From an uncultured Bacteroides sp. (GTDB lineage Bacteria; Bacteroidota; Bacteroidia; Bacteroidales; Bacteroidaceae), in contig CABMPP010000027.1 of NCBI GenBank assembly GCA_902388495.1, positions 1 through 53,991 of the forward strand: a stretch of DNA of 53,991 nucleotides. The letters run 5' to 3'. The notes beneath the pieces are model-generated. The model had not been told where the DNA came from, did not search any database, and was given only the letters and a program-made list of their open reading frames with translations. This document shows, in pieces, positions 32,991 to 40,376 of the stretch; position 1 is the stretch's first letter; each line of letters opens with the position of its first letter. The translations under genes were made by a program, and so were the position numbers.

Positions 32991-34544
32991 TTATGCATGT
33001 AATTCAAGTACAAATCTGCTTCCTTTGGTATAGCTGGTGTCCAGTGTCAGGCTACCGTTCATCTTGGTAGCTATCAGGGCACAGATAGGTAGTCCCAATC
33101 CGTCTCCTTCCGTCAGATCTTTAATCTCAGTGAAAGGTTTGAACAGGTTTTCTTGCTTTTCGGCGGGAATGCCCGTACCGGTATCCGAGATGATAAACTG
33201 ATGCGTATGTGCGCCTCTCTTCTTGAAGTCGAGGAAGATCTTTCCGCTTTCGGTATATTCCGCAGCGTTCTTCAACAAGTGAATCAGTATCCGTTCCAGT
33301 TGTTCCGGATTGGTCTTGATCTGGAGTTTGGCGGCGTTTACCACGGTCGACACTTCCGGTTGTACAAACTCTTTTACCTTATCCATGGTAGCTTCACAGA
33401 AAGTATTTACGTTGATCTCTTTCATCTCATAAGGCTCGGTCAGAGAATTTTCCAGTGTGGAAAGTTCCTGTATGTCGTTACTGAACTTCTTCAGAGCTGC
33501 TACCTGTCCCTGCATCTGTTGTGCCTGCTGAGGAGCTTTGTTGGACAGTTCGGCGGCTGAAGAGGCCAGTGTATCCAACGTAGGTTCCATCTGTGCTGAT
33601 ATATTCTGGATGAACTGTGTCTTCAATTCGTTGTGTTCATTGGCTATCTGTACGCTTTTCTTTAGTTTGCGGTTCCCGGCAATGAAGCGGAGCAGTACGA
33701 TGGCGATGAAGATCAGACCGGCTATCAGGATGACGACAAGCGTACATAATCCAACAATCATATACTGTTTTCCGGACAGCGTATCGTCTTTTTCCTGAAT
33801 GATCTGCTGGCTTTCGTCATATTTGCGTTTCAATACGTTCAGTTCATCTTGTGCTGTTAGTGCCTTTACCGAATCGGTCCAGACAATGAAGTTCTCGTAC
33901 GTGCGGGCCACCAAGGAGGCATTGTTTGACTTACGGCCGATGGCAATCAGGTTCTTATAGCATTCGTTTACCTTTTCGTAGTTCTTCTGGGCTTTGTATT
34001 GATTAATCAATTTCCGGAAGCAGGCGTCCCCTTGTGCGTTTTGGCCGAAAGTGTAGTAATAGTTTGCCTGCGTGTACAGGAGGTTCTCACTTAGCGAATC
34101 GTTCTTTGCCTGGCCGGCGGTTTCCGCCAGTTTGTCCAACTGTGCTTTGGCTTGTGCGGCATTCTTCAGCCCGATATACATTTGTAATCTCTCTTTGGTG
34201 ATTTGAAAGCGCAACGGATAGAATTGCTTCTGTTCCTTTTGTTCGCCCGCCCAGACTAACTGTTCCATTCCCCTGCAGAGGTCGAATGCTTCTTTATAAT
34301 AATTCTCACGATGGTAAAGAGCAGCTCCCTGAATTCCACATTCCACGGCTTTCGGATAGTTTTCTTGTGCCGCGAAGGCGCCATAGGCTTGGATGAAAAG
34401 ATAACGCGCTTTGGTATATTCTTTTTGTTCCAGACTGCTTTGCGCTTGTTTCATCAGTTCATTTGCTCTGTTTTGTGTGCCTTGTGCATCGACGATTGTG
34501 CTAAAACAAACGAGGATGGTCAGGATTAAAGTCGATATTTTCAT
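32991..34544 (-). CDS. Histidine-kinase-like membrane protein without phospho-acceptor His
   Basis: A 517-residue sensor. The signal peptide ends VDA before QGTQNR (about 20). A helical TPR-like periplasmic domain follows (about 22-250), then one TM helix (about 258-286), a dimerisation helix pair and an HATPase domain (about 395-517). The ATP-binding motifs look complete: ILIHLLKNAAEY (N box), SDTGTGIPAE (G1) and DGLGLPICALI (G2). Where HisKA domains have NISHEIRTPL the sequence is NISAQMEPTL, so the phosphorylatable His is Ala. It may bind ATP without autophosphorylation or modulate another kinase. No response regulator gene is adjacent. Confidence 0.85.
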   Translation of the reverse strand: MKISTLILTILVCFSTIVDAQGTQNRANELMKQAQSSLEQKEYTKARYLFIQAYGAFAAQENYPKAVECGIQGAALYHRENYYKEAFDLCRGMEQLVWAGEQKEQKQFYPLRFQITKERLQMYIGLKNAAQAKAQLDKLAETAGQAKNDSLSENLLYTQANYYYTFGQNAQGDACFRKLINQYKAQKNYEKVNECYKNLIAIGRKSNNASLVARTYENFIVWTDSVKALTAQDELNVLKRKYDESQQIIQEKDDTLSGKQYMIVGLCTLVVILIAGLIFIAIVLLRFIAGNRKLKKSVQIANEHNELKTQFIQNISAQMEPTLDTLASSAAELSNKAPQQAQQMQGQVAALKKFSNDIQELSTLENSLTEPYEMKEINVNTFCEATMDKVKEFVQPEVSTVVNAAKLQIKTNPEQLERILIHLLKNAAEYTESGKIFLDFKKRGAHTHQFIISDTGTGIPAEKQENLFKPFTEIKDLTEGDGLGLPICALIATKMNGSLTLDTSYTKGSRFVLELHA

Positions 34545-34566
34545 ACGATATGGTTTTAAACAGTGA

Positions 34567-34574
34567 CAAAGTTA
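34567..34574 (-). promoter_or_regulatory. -7 box of the kinase-like gene
   Basis: TAACTTTG on the minus strand fits TAnnTTTG, 22 bases before the ATG. The -33 element is not clear. Confidence 0.4.
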
Positions 34575-34778
34575 AAAAATCTTTGTAAGAACCTCTCATT
34601 TACCCCTTTTATTTTTCATTTCTTCCTCAATTCTTCCTTTGAGAGTTATGACAGGCATTGCCGGCTGATGGGGTAGTGGATAGTATTTGATAATTCAAGC
34701 ATAGATTTTACAAATAATGCTCTCTTTCGGAGTTTTATTTGTAAAGTCTATGTCTGAAAAACATAAGGATGTGTCTTT

Positions 34779-36452
34779 TTAATATTTGAAGCTGCTTCCT
34801 CCCAGGAACTCTCTAAGAAGTGAGGTCGGAGGAATCTCCTTATCCTGTACCGGAGTGAAATATTTGATAAACTTCAGTAGCCGGTATGCTTCGGCATATT
34901 CCGGGCAGTTACGTGGCACGCTGGTCAAGATGGGTTCGGCATGGCAGCGGAGCACGGCAAATTCAAATAACAGGGCGGAGTTGAACATCACGTCGGCATT
35001 CTCCTGATAAGGGAAAATCCACTTGTCTTCTCCGGCACGCACGCTGGGCCAGCGCGAAATGGTTTCCTGCGCAGAATAGCCACGATAGTTGAAGTCACGG
35101 ATAATGCGGCGCAAAAGCCGGTTGTCCGTGGTCGGAATCCAGTTATGGTCGTCCAGGGAGATGGTTGTCAGAGCAGATACATAGATTTTATATTTATTCT
35201 CTGCCGGGATTTGCGGAGTGAGTTCCGGGTTCAGGGCATGAATCCCTTCAAGAATCAATACCGTATGTTCGTCAATCCGCAGTTTGTCGCCTTTATATTC
35301 TTTCTTTCCCAGCATGAAGTTGTAGCGGGGCAGTTCTACTTCCTCACCACGCAGCAGAGCTTGCAGTTGCGCATTGAATAATTCCAGGTCGAGGGCATAG
35401 AGCGATTCATAATCATAATTGCCGTTTTCATCCAATGGAGTTTCTTCCCGGTCTACAAAGTAGTTGTCCAGTGAGATGGGATAAGGCTTTAACCCGTTTG
35501 TCATCAGCTGGATGGAGAGCCGCTTGCTGAAGGTGGTTTTGCCGGATGATGACGGTCCGGAGATCAATACCAGTTTTACACGGTTCCCGTTTTCTCCCCG
35601 GTGGAAGATGCTGTCGGCTATTTGTGCTATTTTCTTTTCCTGCAGTGCTTCTGCCACATTTATCAGGTCGGTGGCATGTCCTTCTTCACAGGCTATGTTG
35701 AAATCTCCCACATTGTTCAGCCCCATAATGTAGTTCCAGCGCAAATGCTCTTTGAAGACATCGAGCATCTTCTCTTGTTTCACTACCTCTTCCAGTACGG
35801 TCGGGTTTTCTTTGTTGGGAATACGCAGTAACAGCCCGTCGTAGTACTTAACGAGGTCGAACAGATGAATAAATCCCGTACTTGGGAGTAAATTACCATA
35901 ATAATAGTCCGCAGTGCCACCCAAAGTATAATAATAGGTATAGATGGAGCCGGAAGACTCAAGCAGTTTCACTTTGTCATTCATGCCCCGCTCGCTGAAT
36001 ACACGTACGGCTTCAGTGGTGTGGCATTCGATACGGTGGTAAGTGATATTCTCCGTAATGATTTCCTGCATGCGTTTCTTTATTTGCGACACATCCTCCA
36101 GAGTGATGGCCCGGCCGATGCGCAAATTGCAGAAGTATCCCTTGGATACGGGGTGCTCTACAAAAAGTTTGCCATTCGGAAAGAGTTCGCTGACTGCCTT
36201 GTAGAGTACAAAACAAAGAGAACGTACATATGTACGCATTCCCGAAGAATCTCTTACATCCAGAAACTCTACATCCTTATTGTTATATACACGGAAGTTG
36301 AGTCCTTCAGAACGATTATTTACTTTGGCACTGACTACCTGATAAGGAAAATTAAGATTGAAACCGTAATAAATATCCAAAAGTGAGCTTCCAATAGGGA
36401 ATTCTTTAGAAATATTATTATTTTTGCAATATATTTGTAACATCTGTTTCAT
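34779..36452 (-). CDS. TGS-domain uridine kinase-like nucleoside kinase
   Basis: A 557-residue cytoplasmic protein if started at the ATG at 36452 (MKQMLQIYCKNNN), which matches the usual N-terminus of the family; the frame runs upstream to 36521 without a likely start. It has a TGS-like domain (about 4-65), a threonyl-tRNA-synthetase-like second domain (about 100-190, HPVSKGYFCNLRIG) and a uridine-kinase/phosphoribulokinase P-loop domain. The Walker A is GPSSSGKTTFSKRL (about 295-308), followed by LDNYFVDREETP and ILEGIHALNPEL. The reaction is presumed phosphorylation of a nucleoside; the fused domains suggest RNA or ribosome contact, which is inference. Confidence 0.85.
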   Translation of the reverse strand: MKQMLQIYCKNNNISKEFPIGSSLLDIYYGFNLNFPYQVVSAKVNNRSEGLNFRVYNNKDVEFLDVRDSSGMRTYVRSLCFVLYKAVSELFPNGKLFVEHPVSKGYFCNLRIGRAITLEDVSQIKKRMQEIITENITYHRIECHTTEAVRVFSERGMNDKVKLLESSGSIYTYYYTLGGTADYYYGNLLPSTGFIHLFDLVKYYDGLLLRIPNKENPTVLEEVVKQEKMLDVFKEHLRWNYIMGLNNVGDFNIACEEGHATDLINVAEALQEKKIAQIADSIFHRGENGNRVKLVLISGPSSSGKTTFSKRLSIQLMTNGLKPYPISLDNYFVDREETPLDENGNYDYESLYALDLELFNAQLQALLRGEEVELPRYNFMLGKKEYKGDKLRIDEHTVLILEGIHALNPELTPQIPAENKYKIYVSALTTISLDDHNWIPTTDNRLLRRIIRDFNYRGYSAQETISRWPSVRAGEDKWIFPYQENADVMFNSALLFEFAVLRCHAEPILTSVPRNCPEYAEAYRLLKFIKYFTPVQDKEIPPTSLLREFLGGSSFKY

Positions 36453-36535
36453 TTCACGTCGTTTAGGGGTGAATAGTACGGATAAATATATCACATAATT
36501 GCTAAGAAGACAAACAACCACTAAAATAATTATAG

Positions 36536-38233
36536 ATGGAATATTCTTTTTATGATTTTTTAAAGCTCATTGGCTCATTAGGACTTTTTCTTTATGGAAT
36601 GAAAATCATGAGCGAGGGCTTACAGAAAGTCGCAGGTGACAGATTGCGAGGAATCCTGACAGCAATGACCACGAACCGGGTAACGGGAGTTTTAACAGGA
36701 GTGTTGATCACCGCCCTTATCCAGTCTTCTTCGGCAACGACGGTGATGGTGGTCAGTTTTGTAAATGCCGGTTTGCTGACTTTGGCCGAGTCCATTAGTG
36801 TGATAATGGGTGCCAATATCGGTACGACAGTTACGGCCTGGATCATTTCCATTTTTGGGTTTAAAGTTGATATGGCTGCTTTTGCCCTCCCTCTTTTAGC
36901 CATTGCCCTTCCTCTTATCTTTTCCGGTAAAAGTAACCGTAAGTCTGTCGGTGAATTCATTTTTGGTTTTTCTTTCCTCTTTATGGGGCTTTCGTATCTT
37001 AAAGCAAACGCGCCCGACCTGAATGCCAATCCGGAAATGCTTGCTTTCGTGCAGAACTATACCGATATGGGATTCTTCTCCGTTCTGCTCTTTCTATTTA
37101 TCGGTACTATTCTCACAATGATCGTTCAGGCGTCTGCCGCAACGATGGCTATTACTTTAATTATGTGCGCCAACGGATGGATTAGCCTGGAGCTTGGTGC
37201 TGCATTGGTGCTGGGCGAGAATATCGGAACCACGATTACAGCAAACCTGGCTGCCCTGACAGCCAATTCGCAAGCGAAACGAGCTGCTTTGGCCCATTTC
37301 GTTTTCAACGTTTTCGGTGTGATCTGGGTATTGATTATTTTTCATCCCTTTATGGTATTTGTCAATTGGGTGGTGGATAGTTTCTTCCATCCGGGAAGTG
37401 CCGAAGTAGCCATTTCTTATAAGTTGTCTGCTTTCCACTCTATCTTTAATATATGTAACGTCTGCCTGCTGATTTGGGGAGTGAAACTGATTGAACGTAC
37501 CGTGTGTGCCATTATTCGTCCGAAAGAAGAAGACGAAGAGCCACGTTTGCGTTTCATTACCGGTGGCATGCTTTCCACGGCCGAACTTTCAATACTTCAG
37601 GCCCGCAAGGAAATCCATTTGTTCTCCGAACGTATTCACCGTATGTTTGGCATGGTGCAGGATCTGCTGCATACGGAGAAAGATGACGACTTCAATAAAT
37701 TATTCAGCCGGATTGAAAAGTATGAGAATATCAGTGATAACATGGAGTTGGAGATAGCCAATTACTTGAATCAAGTGTCTGAGGGACGATTAAGTTCGGA
37801 AAGTAAGCTTCAGATACGTGCCATGCTTCGTGAGGTGACTGAGATTGAAAGCATTGGCGACAGTTGTTATAACCTGGCACGTACCATCAGCCGAAAGCGT
37901 CAGACCAATCAGGATTTTACAGAGAAACAGTATGAACACATTCACTTCATGATGAAGCTGACGAACGATGCCCTGTCACAAATGATTGTCGTGGTTGAGA
38001 AACCCGAGCATCAGAGTATCGATGTCAATAAGTCGTTCAATATTGAAAATGAAATAAATAACTATCGTAACCAACTGAAGAATCAGAACATTCTGGATGT
38101 GAACAATAAAGAATATGATTATCAGATGGGTGTTTATTATATGGATATTATTGCCGAATGCGAGAAGCTTGGTGACTATGTGGTAAATGTAGTGGAAGCA
38201 AGCAGTGACGTAAAGGAAAAGAAAGCATCTTAA
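36536..38233 (+). CDS. Na/Pi cotransporter family protein with PhoU-like domain
   Basis: A 565-residue inner-membrane protein. Two Na_Pi_cotrans repeats carry the QSS motifs: TALIQSSSATTVMVV (about 60-74) and the second repeat near MIVQASAATMAI (about 196-207), where QSS is QAS. About eight or nine TM helices are followed by a cytoplasmic PhoU-like helical domain (about 360-560). The family takes up or exports phosphate with sodium. It is divergent from the nucleoside kinase, with an 83-base gap. A long hairpin follows the stop. Confidence 0.92.
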   Translation: MEYSFYDFLKLIGSLGLFLYGMKIMSEGLQKVAGDRLRGILTAMTTNRVTGVLTGVLITALIQSSSATTVMVVSFVNAGLLTLAESISVIMGANIGTTVTAWIISIFGFKVDMAAFALPLLAIALPLIFSGKSNRKSVGEFIFGFSFLFMGLSYLKANAPDLNANPEMLAFVQNYTDMGFFSVLLFLFIGTILTMIVQASAATMAITLIMCANGWISLELGAALVLGENIGTTITANLAALTANSQAKRAALAHFVFNVFGVIWVLIIFHPFMVFVNWVVDSFFHPGSAEVAISYKLSAFHSIFNICNVCLLIWGVKLIERTVCAIIRPKEEDEEPRLRFITGGMLSTAELSILQARKEIHLFSERIHRMFGMVQDLLHTEKDDDFNKLFSRIEKYENISDNMELEIANYLNQVSEGRLSSESKLQIRAMLREVTEIESIGDSCYNLARTISRKRQTNQDFTEKQYEHIHFMMKLTNDALSQMIVVVEKPEHQSIDVNKSFNIENEINNYRNQLKNQNILDVNNKEYDYQMGVYYMDIIAECEKLGDYVVNVVEASSDVKEKKAS

Positions 38234-38249
38234 CTGGCCGATGAATCGT

Positions 38250-38322
38250 GAACGATGAACGATAAATGATGAATAAAGTGTGATTGGTACACTTACGGTT
38301 CATCGTTTATTGTTCATCGTTC
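38250..38322. terminator. Long hairpin between convergent genes (Na/Pi transporter and rubredoxin)
   Basis: The 24-base arms 38250-38273 and 38299-38322 pair with two mismatches, and an inner AAGTGT/ACACTT stem (38276-38294) extends the structure. The arms are made of short GAACGATGAA-like units. It probably ends transcription from both sides; a short A-run on the right serves the minus strand poorly. Confidence 0.6.
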
Positions 38323-38344
38323 AAAAACGTCCGTTGTTTATAAG

Positions 38345-38506
38345 TTATTCATTATACGGTTCGAAATCTTCTTTCCCAACTCCACAAAGTGGGCATACCC
38401 AATCATCAGGGATATCTTCAAACTGTGTTCCTGGTTCGACTCCGCTTTCCGGATCACCTATTTCCGGATCGTAAATGTAATCACAAACAGTGCAAATGTA
38501 CTTCAT
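38345..38506 (-). CDS. Rubredoxin
   Basis: A 53-residue iron-binding electron carrier beginning [20 protein letters not shown]. The two Cys pairs are C5-x2-C8 and C38-x2-C41 ([14 protein letters not shown]), exactly as in classical rubredoxins. It acts in oxygen or peroxide detoxification chains as electron donor. A -7 box TATATTTG (minus strand, 38533-38540) lies 27 bases upstream. It is a single-gene unit, convergent with the Na/Pi transporter and divergent from the hybrid kinase. Confidence 0.96.
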   Translation of the reverse strand: MKYICTVCDYIYDPEIGDPESGVEPGTQFEDIPDDWVCPLCGVGKEDFEPYNE

Positions 38507-38532
38507 GTCGTCTCTTTTTTTTAAAGTTTATG

Positions 38533-38540
38533 CAAATATA
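38533..38540 (-). promoter_or_regulatory. -7 box of rubredoxin
   Basis: TATATTTG on the minus strand fits TAnnTTTG. It is about 55 bases from the divergent -7 box of the hybrid kinase. Confidence 0.45.
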
Positions 38541-38594
38541 ACAAAAGGGTTGAATATATTGTTCACTTATTTTTCTTTTTAGTTAATAAAGCAC

Positions 38595-38602
38595 TACCTT
38601 TG
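38595..38602 (+). promoter_or_regulatory. -7 box of the hybrid histidine kinase
   Basis: TACCTTTG fits TAnnTTTG and lies 37 bases before the start codon. No clear -33 TTG at the standard distance. Confidence 0.45.
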
Positions 38603-38639
38603 CCATAACAACAAAGCATTAATCAAGCAGTTATAAATT

Positions 38640-40313
38640 ATGGTGTGGCAGATTGTATTAATAGGGGTATGTGTCTCTTTTCTGGGAGCATTTCTGTGGG
38701 AAAGAAGAAAACGTAAGTTTATGCAATCTGCATCGGACCGAAAACTGGAGAATGTAAATCGCTTGTTTGATGCTATCCTAACACATATTCATGCTTATGT
38801 CCTTGTTATCGATTCTGATTTTAAAGTCCTGAAAACAAATTATTATGATTTGACTCAGCTTAATCCTGATGGTAAAGAGAAGCGCGTCGGTGATTTATTG
38901 CAATGTCAAAATGCATTGTCTGCCAAGGGAGGATGCGGAACCCATGCTTTTTGTCAGGAATGTCCTGTAAGAGGGGCTATCGGGGCTGCTTTTCGTCAGA
39001 AGAATGAGTTTACCGATCTGCAGTCTTCACTGAATATTGCCATAGGCGAAGATGAATTTATAAAATGCAACGTAATGATCTCGGGAGTTTTTATGACTCT
39101 GGATGGTGAAGATCGTATGGTATTGACGGTGCATGACATCACTTCCATCAAACATACGGAAGAGGCGCTGGCCGAGGCTAAAGAGAAAGCCGAAAACGCC
39201 GATCGTTCTAAATCGGCCTTCCTTGCCAACATGAGCCATGAGATCCGTACTCCATTGAATGCCATCATCGGTTTCTCCGAACTGCTGGCTGCTGCCACCG
39301 AGGAAAAGGAAAAGCAGAAATATCTGGAAATCCTCCATACAAACAGTGAACTCCTATTGCAATTGGTGAATGACATTCTCGATTTATCGAAGATTGAAGC
39401 CGGTACATTAGAGTTTGTTTATTCTGATGTTGATATCAATCTGTTACTGGCCGATCTGGAACAATTGTTCCAAATGAAGATCGGCTGTGATTCACCTGTA
39501 CAGATAATTACCGAGCCCGGATTACCCTCATGCACGGTTCATTCCGACCGGAACCGTATCGCCCAGGTTGTATCCAATTTTGTGTCTAATGCGATCAAGT
39601 TTACCACAGAAGGCAGCATCCGTATCGGATATAAGCCTTGCGAGAATGGACTTCGGTTTTATGTCACCGACACAGGTTCGGGTATTTCGGCAGATAAGCT
39701 GGGAGGTGTATTCGACCGTTTCGTACGTCTGCAGAGTGATAAAAACGGCACCGGGCTGGGACTTTCCATCTGTAAGACGATTGTGAATAAACTGGGTGGG
39801 GAAATCGGAGTAGAATCGGTGGAAGGTCAGGGGAGCACTTTCTGGTTTACCTTGCCCGAATATTCGGATATTAAACCTAAAGTGATTATCGAAAAAGAGC
39901 AAGAAGAGGCGTCTTCTGTTGTGTCGGTTCCTGCTGCGGGGGTAAACGGTGATAAGAAACTGACAGTATTGGTGGCAGAAGATATGGAAGATAATTATCG
40001 CCTTTGTGAAGCTATCCTTGCTTCCCGTTACGAACTCTATTGGGCACATAACGGTGAAGAAGCCATTTCCCTTTTCCTGAAAAACCAGCCCGACATCATC
40101 CTGATGGATATTCGTATGCCCGAGGTGAACGGTTATGAAGCTACGGGGGCTATCCGGCAAATGTCGGCTACTGTGCCTATCATTGCTCTCACAGCCTTTG
40201 CTTACGAAGAAGACCGCCAAAAGATTATGCAAAGTGGCTTTACCGATTTCCTGACGAAGCCTATTTCATCGAGAATCTTGTTGGGAAAACTGGAATCCTT
40301 AAAAAAGATTTAA
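38640..40313 (+). CDS. Hybrid histidine kinase with cysteine-rich PAS domain and receiver
   Basis: A 557-residue inner-membrane hybrid kinase. One N-terminal TM helix (about 3-20) is followed by a cytoplasmic PAS domain (about 45-175) holding a Cys cluster, LLQCQNALSAKGGCGTHAF then CQECPVR (about 84-110). HisKA has FLANMSHEIRTPLNA with the phospho-His (about 201). HATPase follows with FVSNAIKFT, DTGSGIS and GTGLGLSI. The receiver domain (about 438-555) has VLVAEDMEDNYRL and the Asp in IILMDIRMPEV (about 487). No periplasmic sensor is present, so the signal is internal; the Cys cluster suggests a redox or metal signal. No DNA-binding output domain is fused. Confidence 0.93.
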   Translation: MVWQIVLIGVCVSFLGAFLWERRKRKFMQSASDRKLENVNRLFDAILTHIHAYVLVIDSDFKVLKTNYYDLTQLNPDGKEKRVGDLLQCQNALSAKGGCGTHAFCQECPVRGAIGAAFRQKNEFTDLQSSLNIAIGEDEFIKCNVMISGVFMTLDGEDRMVLTVHDITSIKHTEEALAEAKEKAENADRSKSAFLANMSHEIRTPLNAIIGFSELLAAATEEKEKQKYLEILHTNSELLLQLVNDILDLSKIEAGTLEFVYSDVDINLLLADLEQLFQMKIGCDSPVQIITEPGLPSCTVHSDRNRIAQVVSNFVSNAIKFTTEGSIRIGYKPCENGLRFYVTDTGSGISADKLGGVFDRFVRLQSDKNGTGLGLSICKTIVNKLGGEIGVESVEGQGSTFWFTLPEYSDIKPKVIIEKEQEEASSVVSVPAAGVNGDKKLTVLVAEDMEDNYRLCEAILASRYELYWAHNGEEAISLFLKNQPDIILMDIRMPEVNGYEATGAIRQMSATVPIIALTAFAYEEDRQKIMQSGFTDFLTKPISSRILLGKLESLKKI

Positions 40314-40340
40314 GAAACATTCTATACCGGATTTATGTTG

Positions 40341-40348
40341 TATTTTTG
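40341..40348 (+). promoter_or_regulatory. -7 box of the P-type ATPase
   Basis: TATTTTTG fits TAnnTTTG and lies 28 bases before the ATG, in the 63-base gap after the hybrid kinase. Confidence 0.45.
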
Positions 40349-40376
40349 CAACCTCTAATTTAATGTATGTATCTGC

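Noticed and set aside
32864..33070. 68-residue plus-strand frame overlapping the end of the kinase-like gene
   Set aside because: It overlaps the coding 3' end of the minus-strand gene, has no promoter or family resemblance, and reads as a low-complexity basic/hydrophobic mix.
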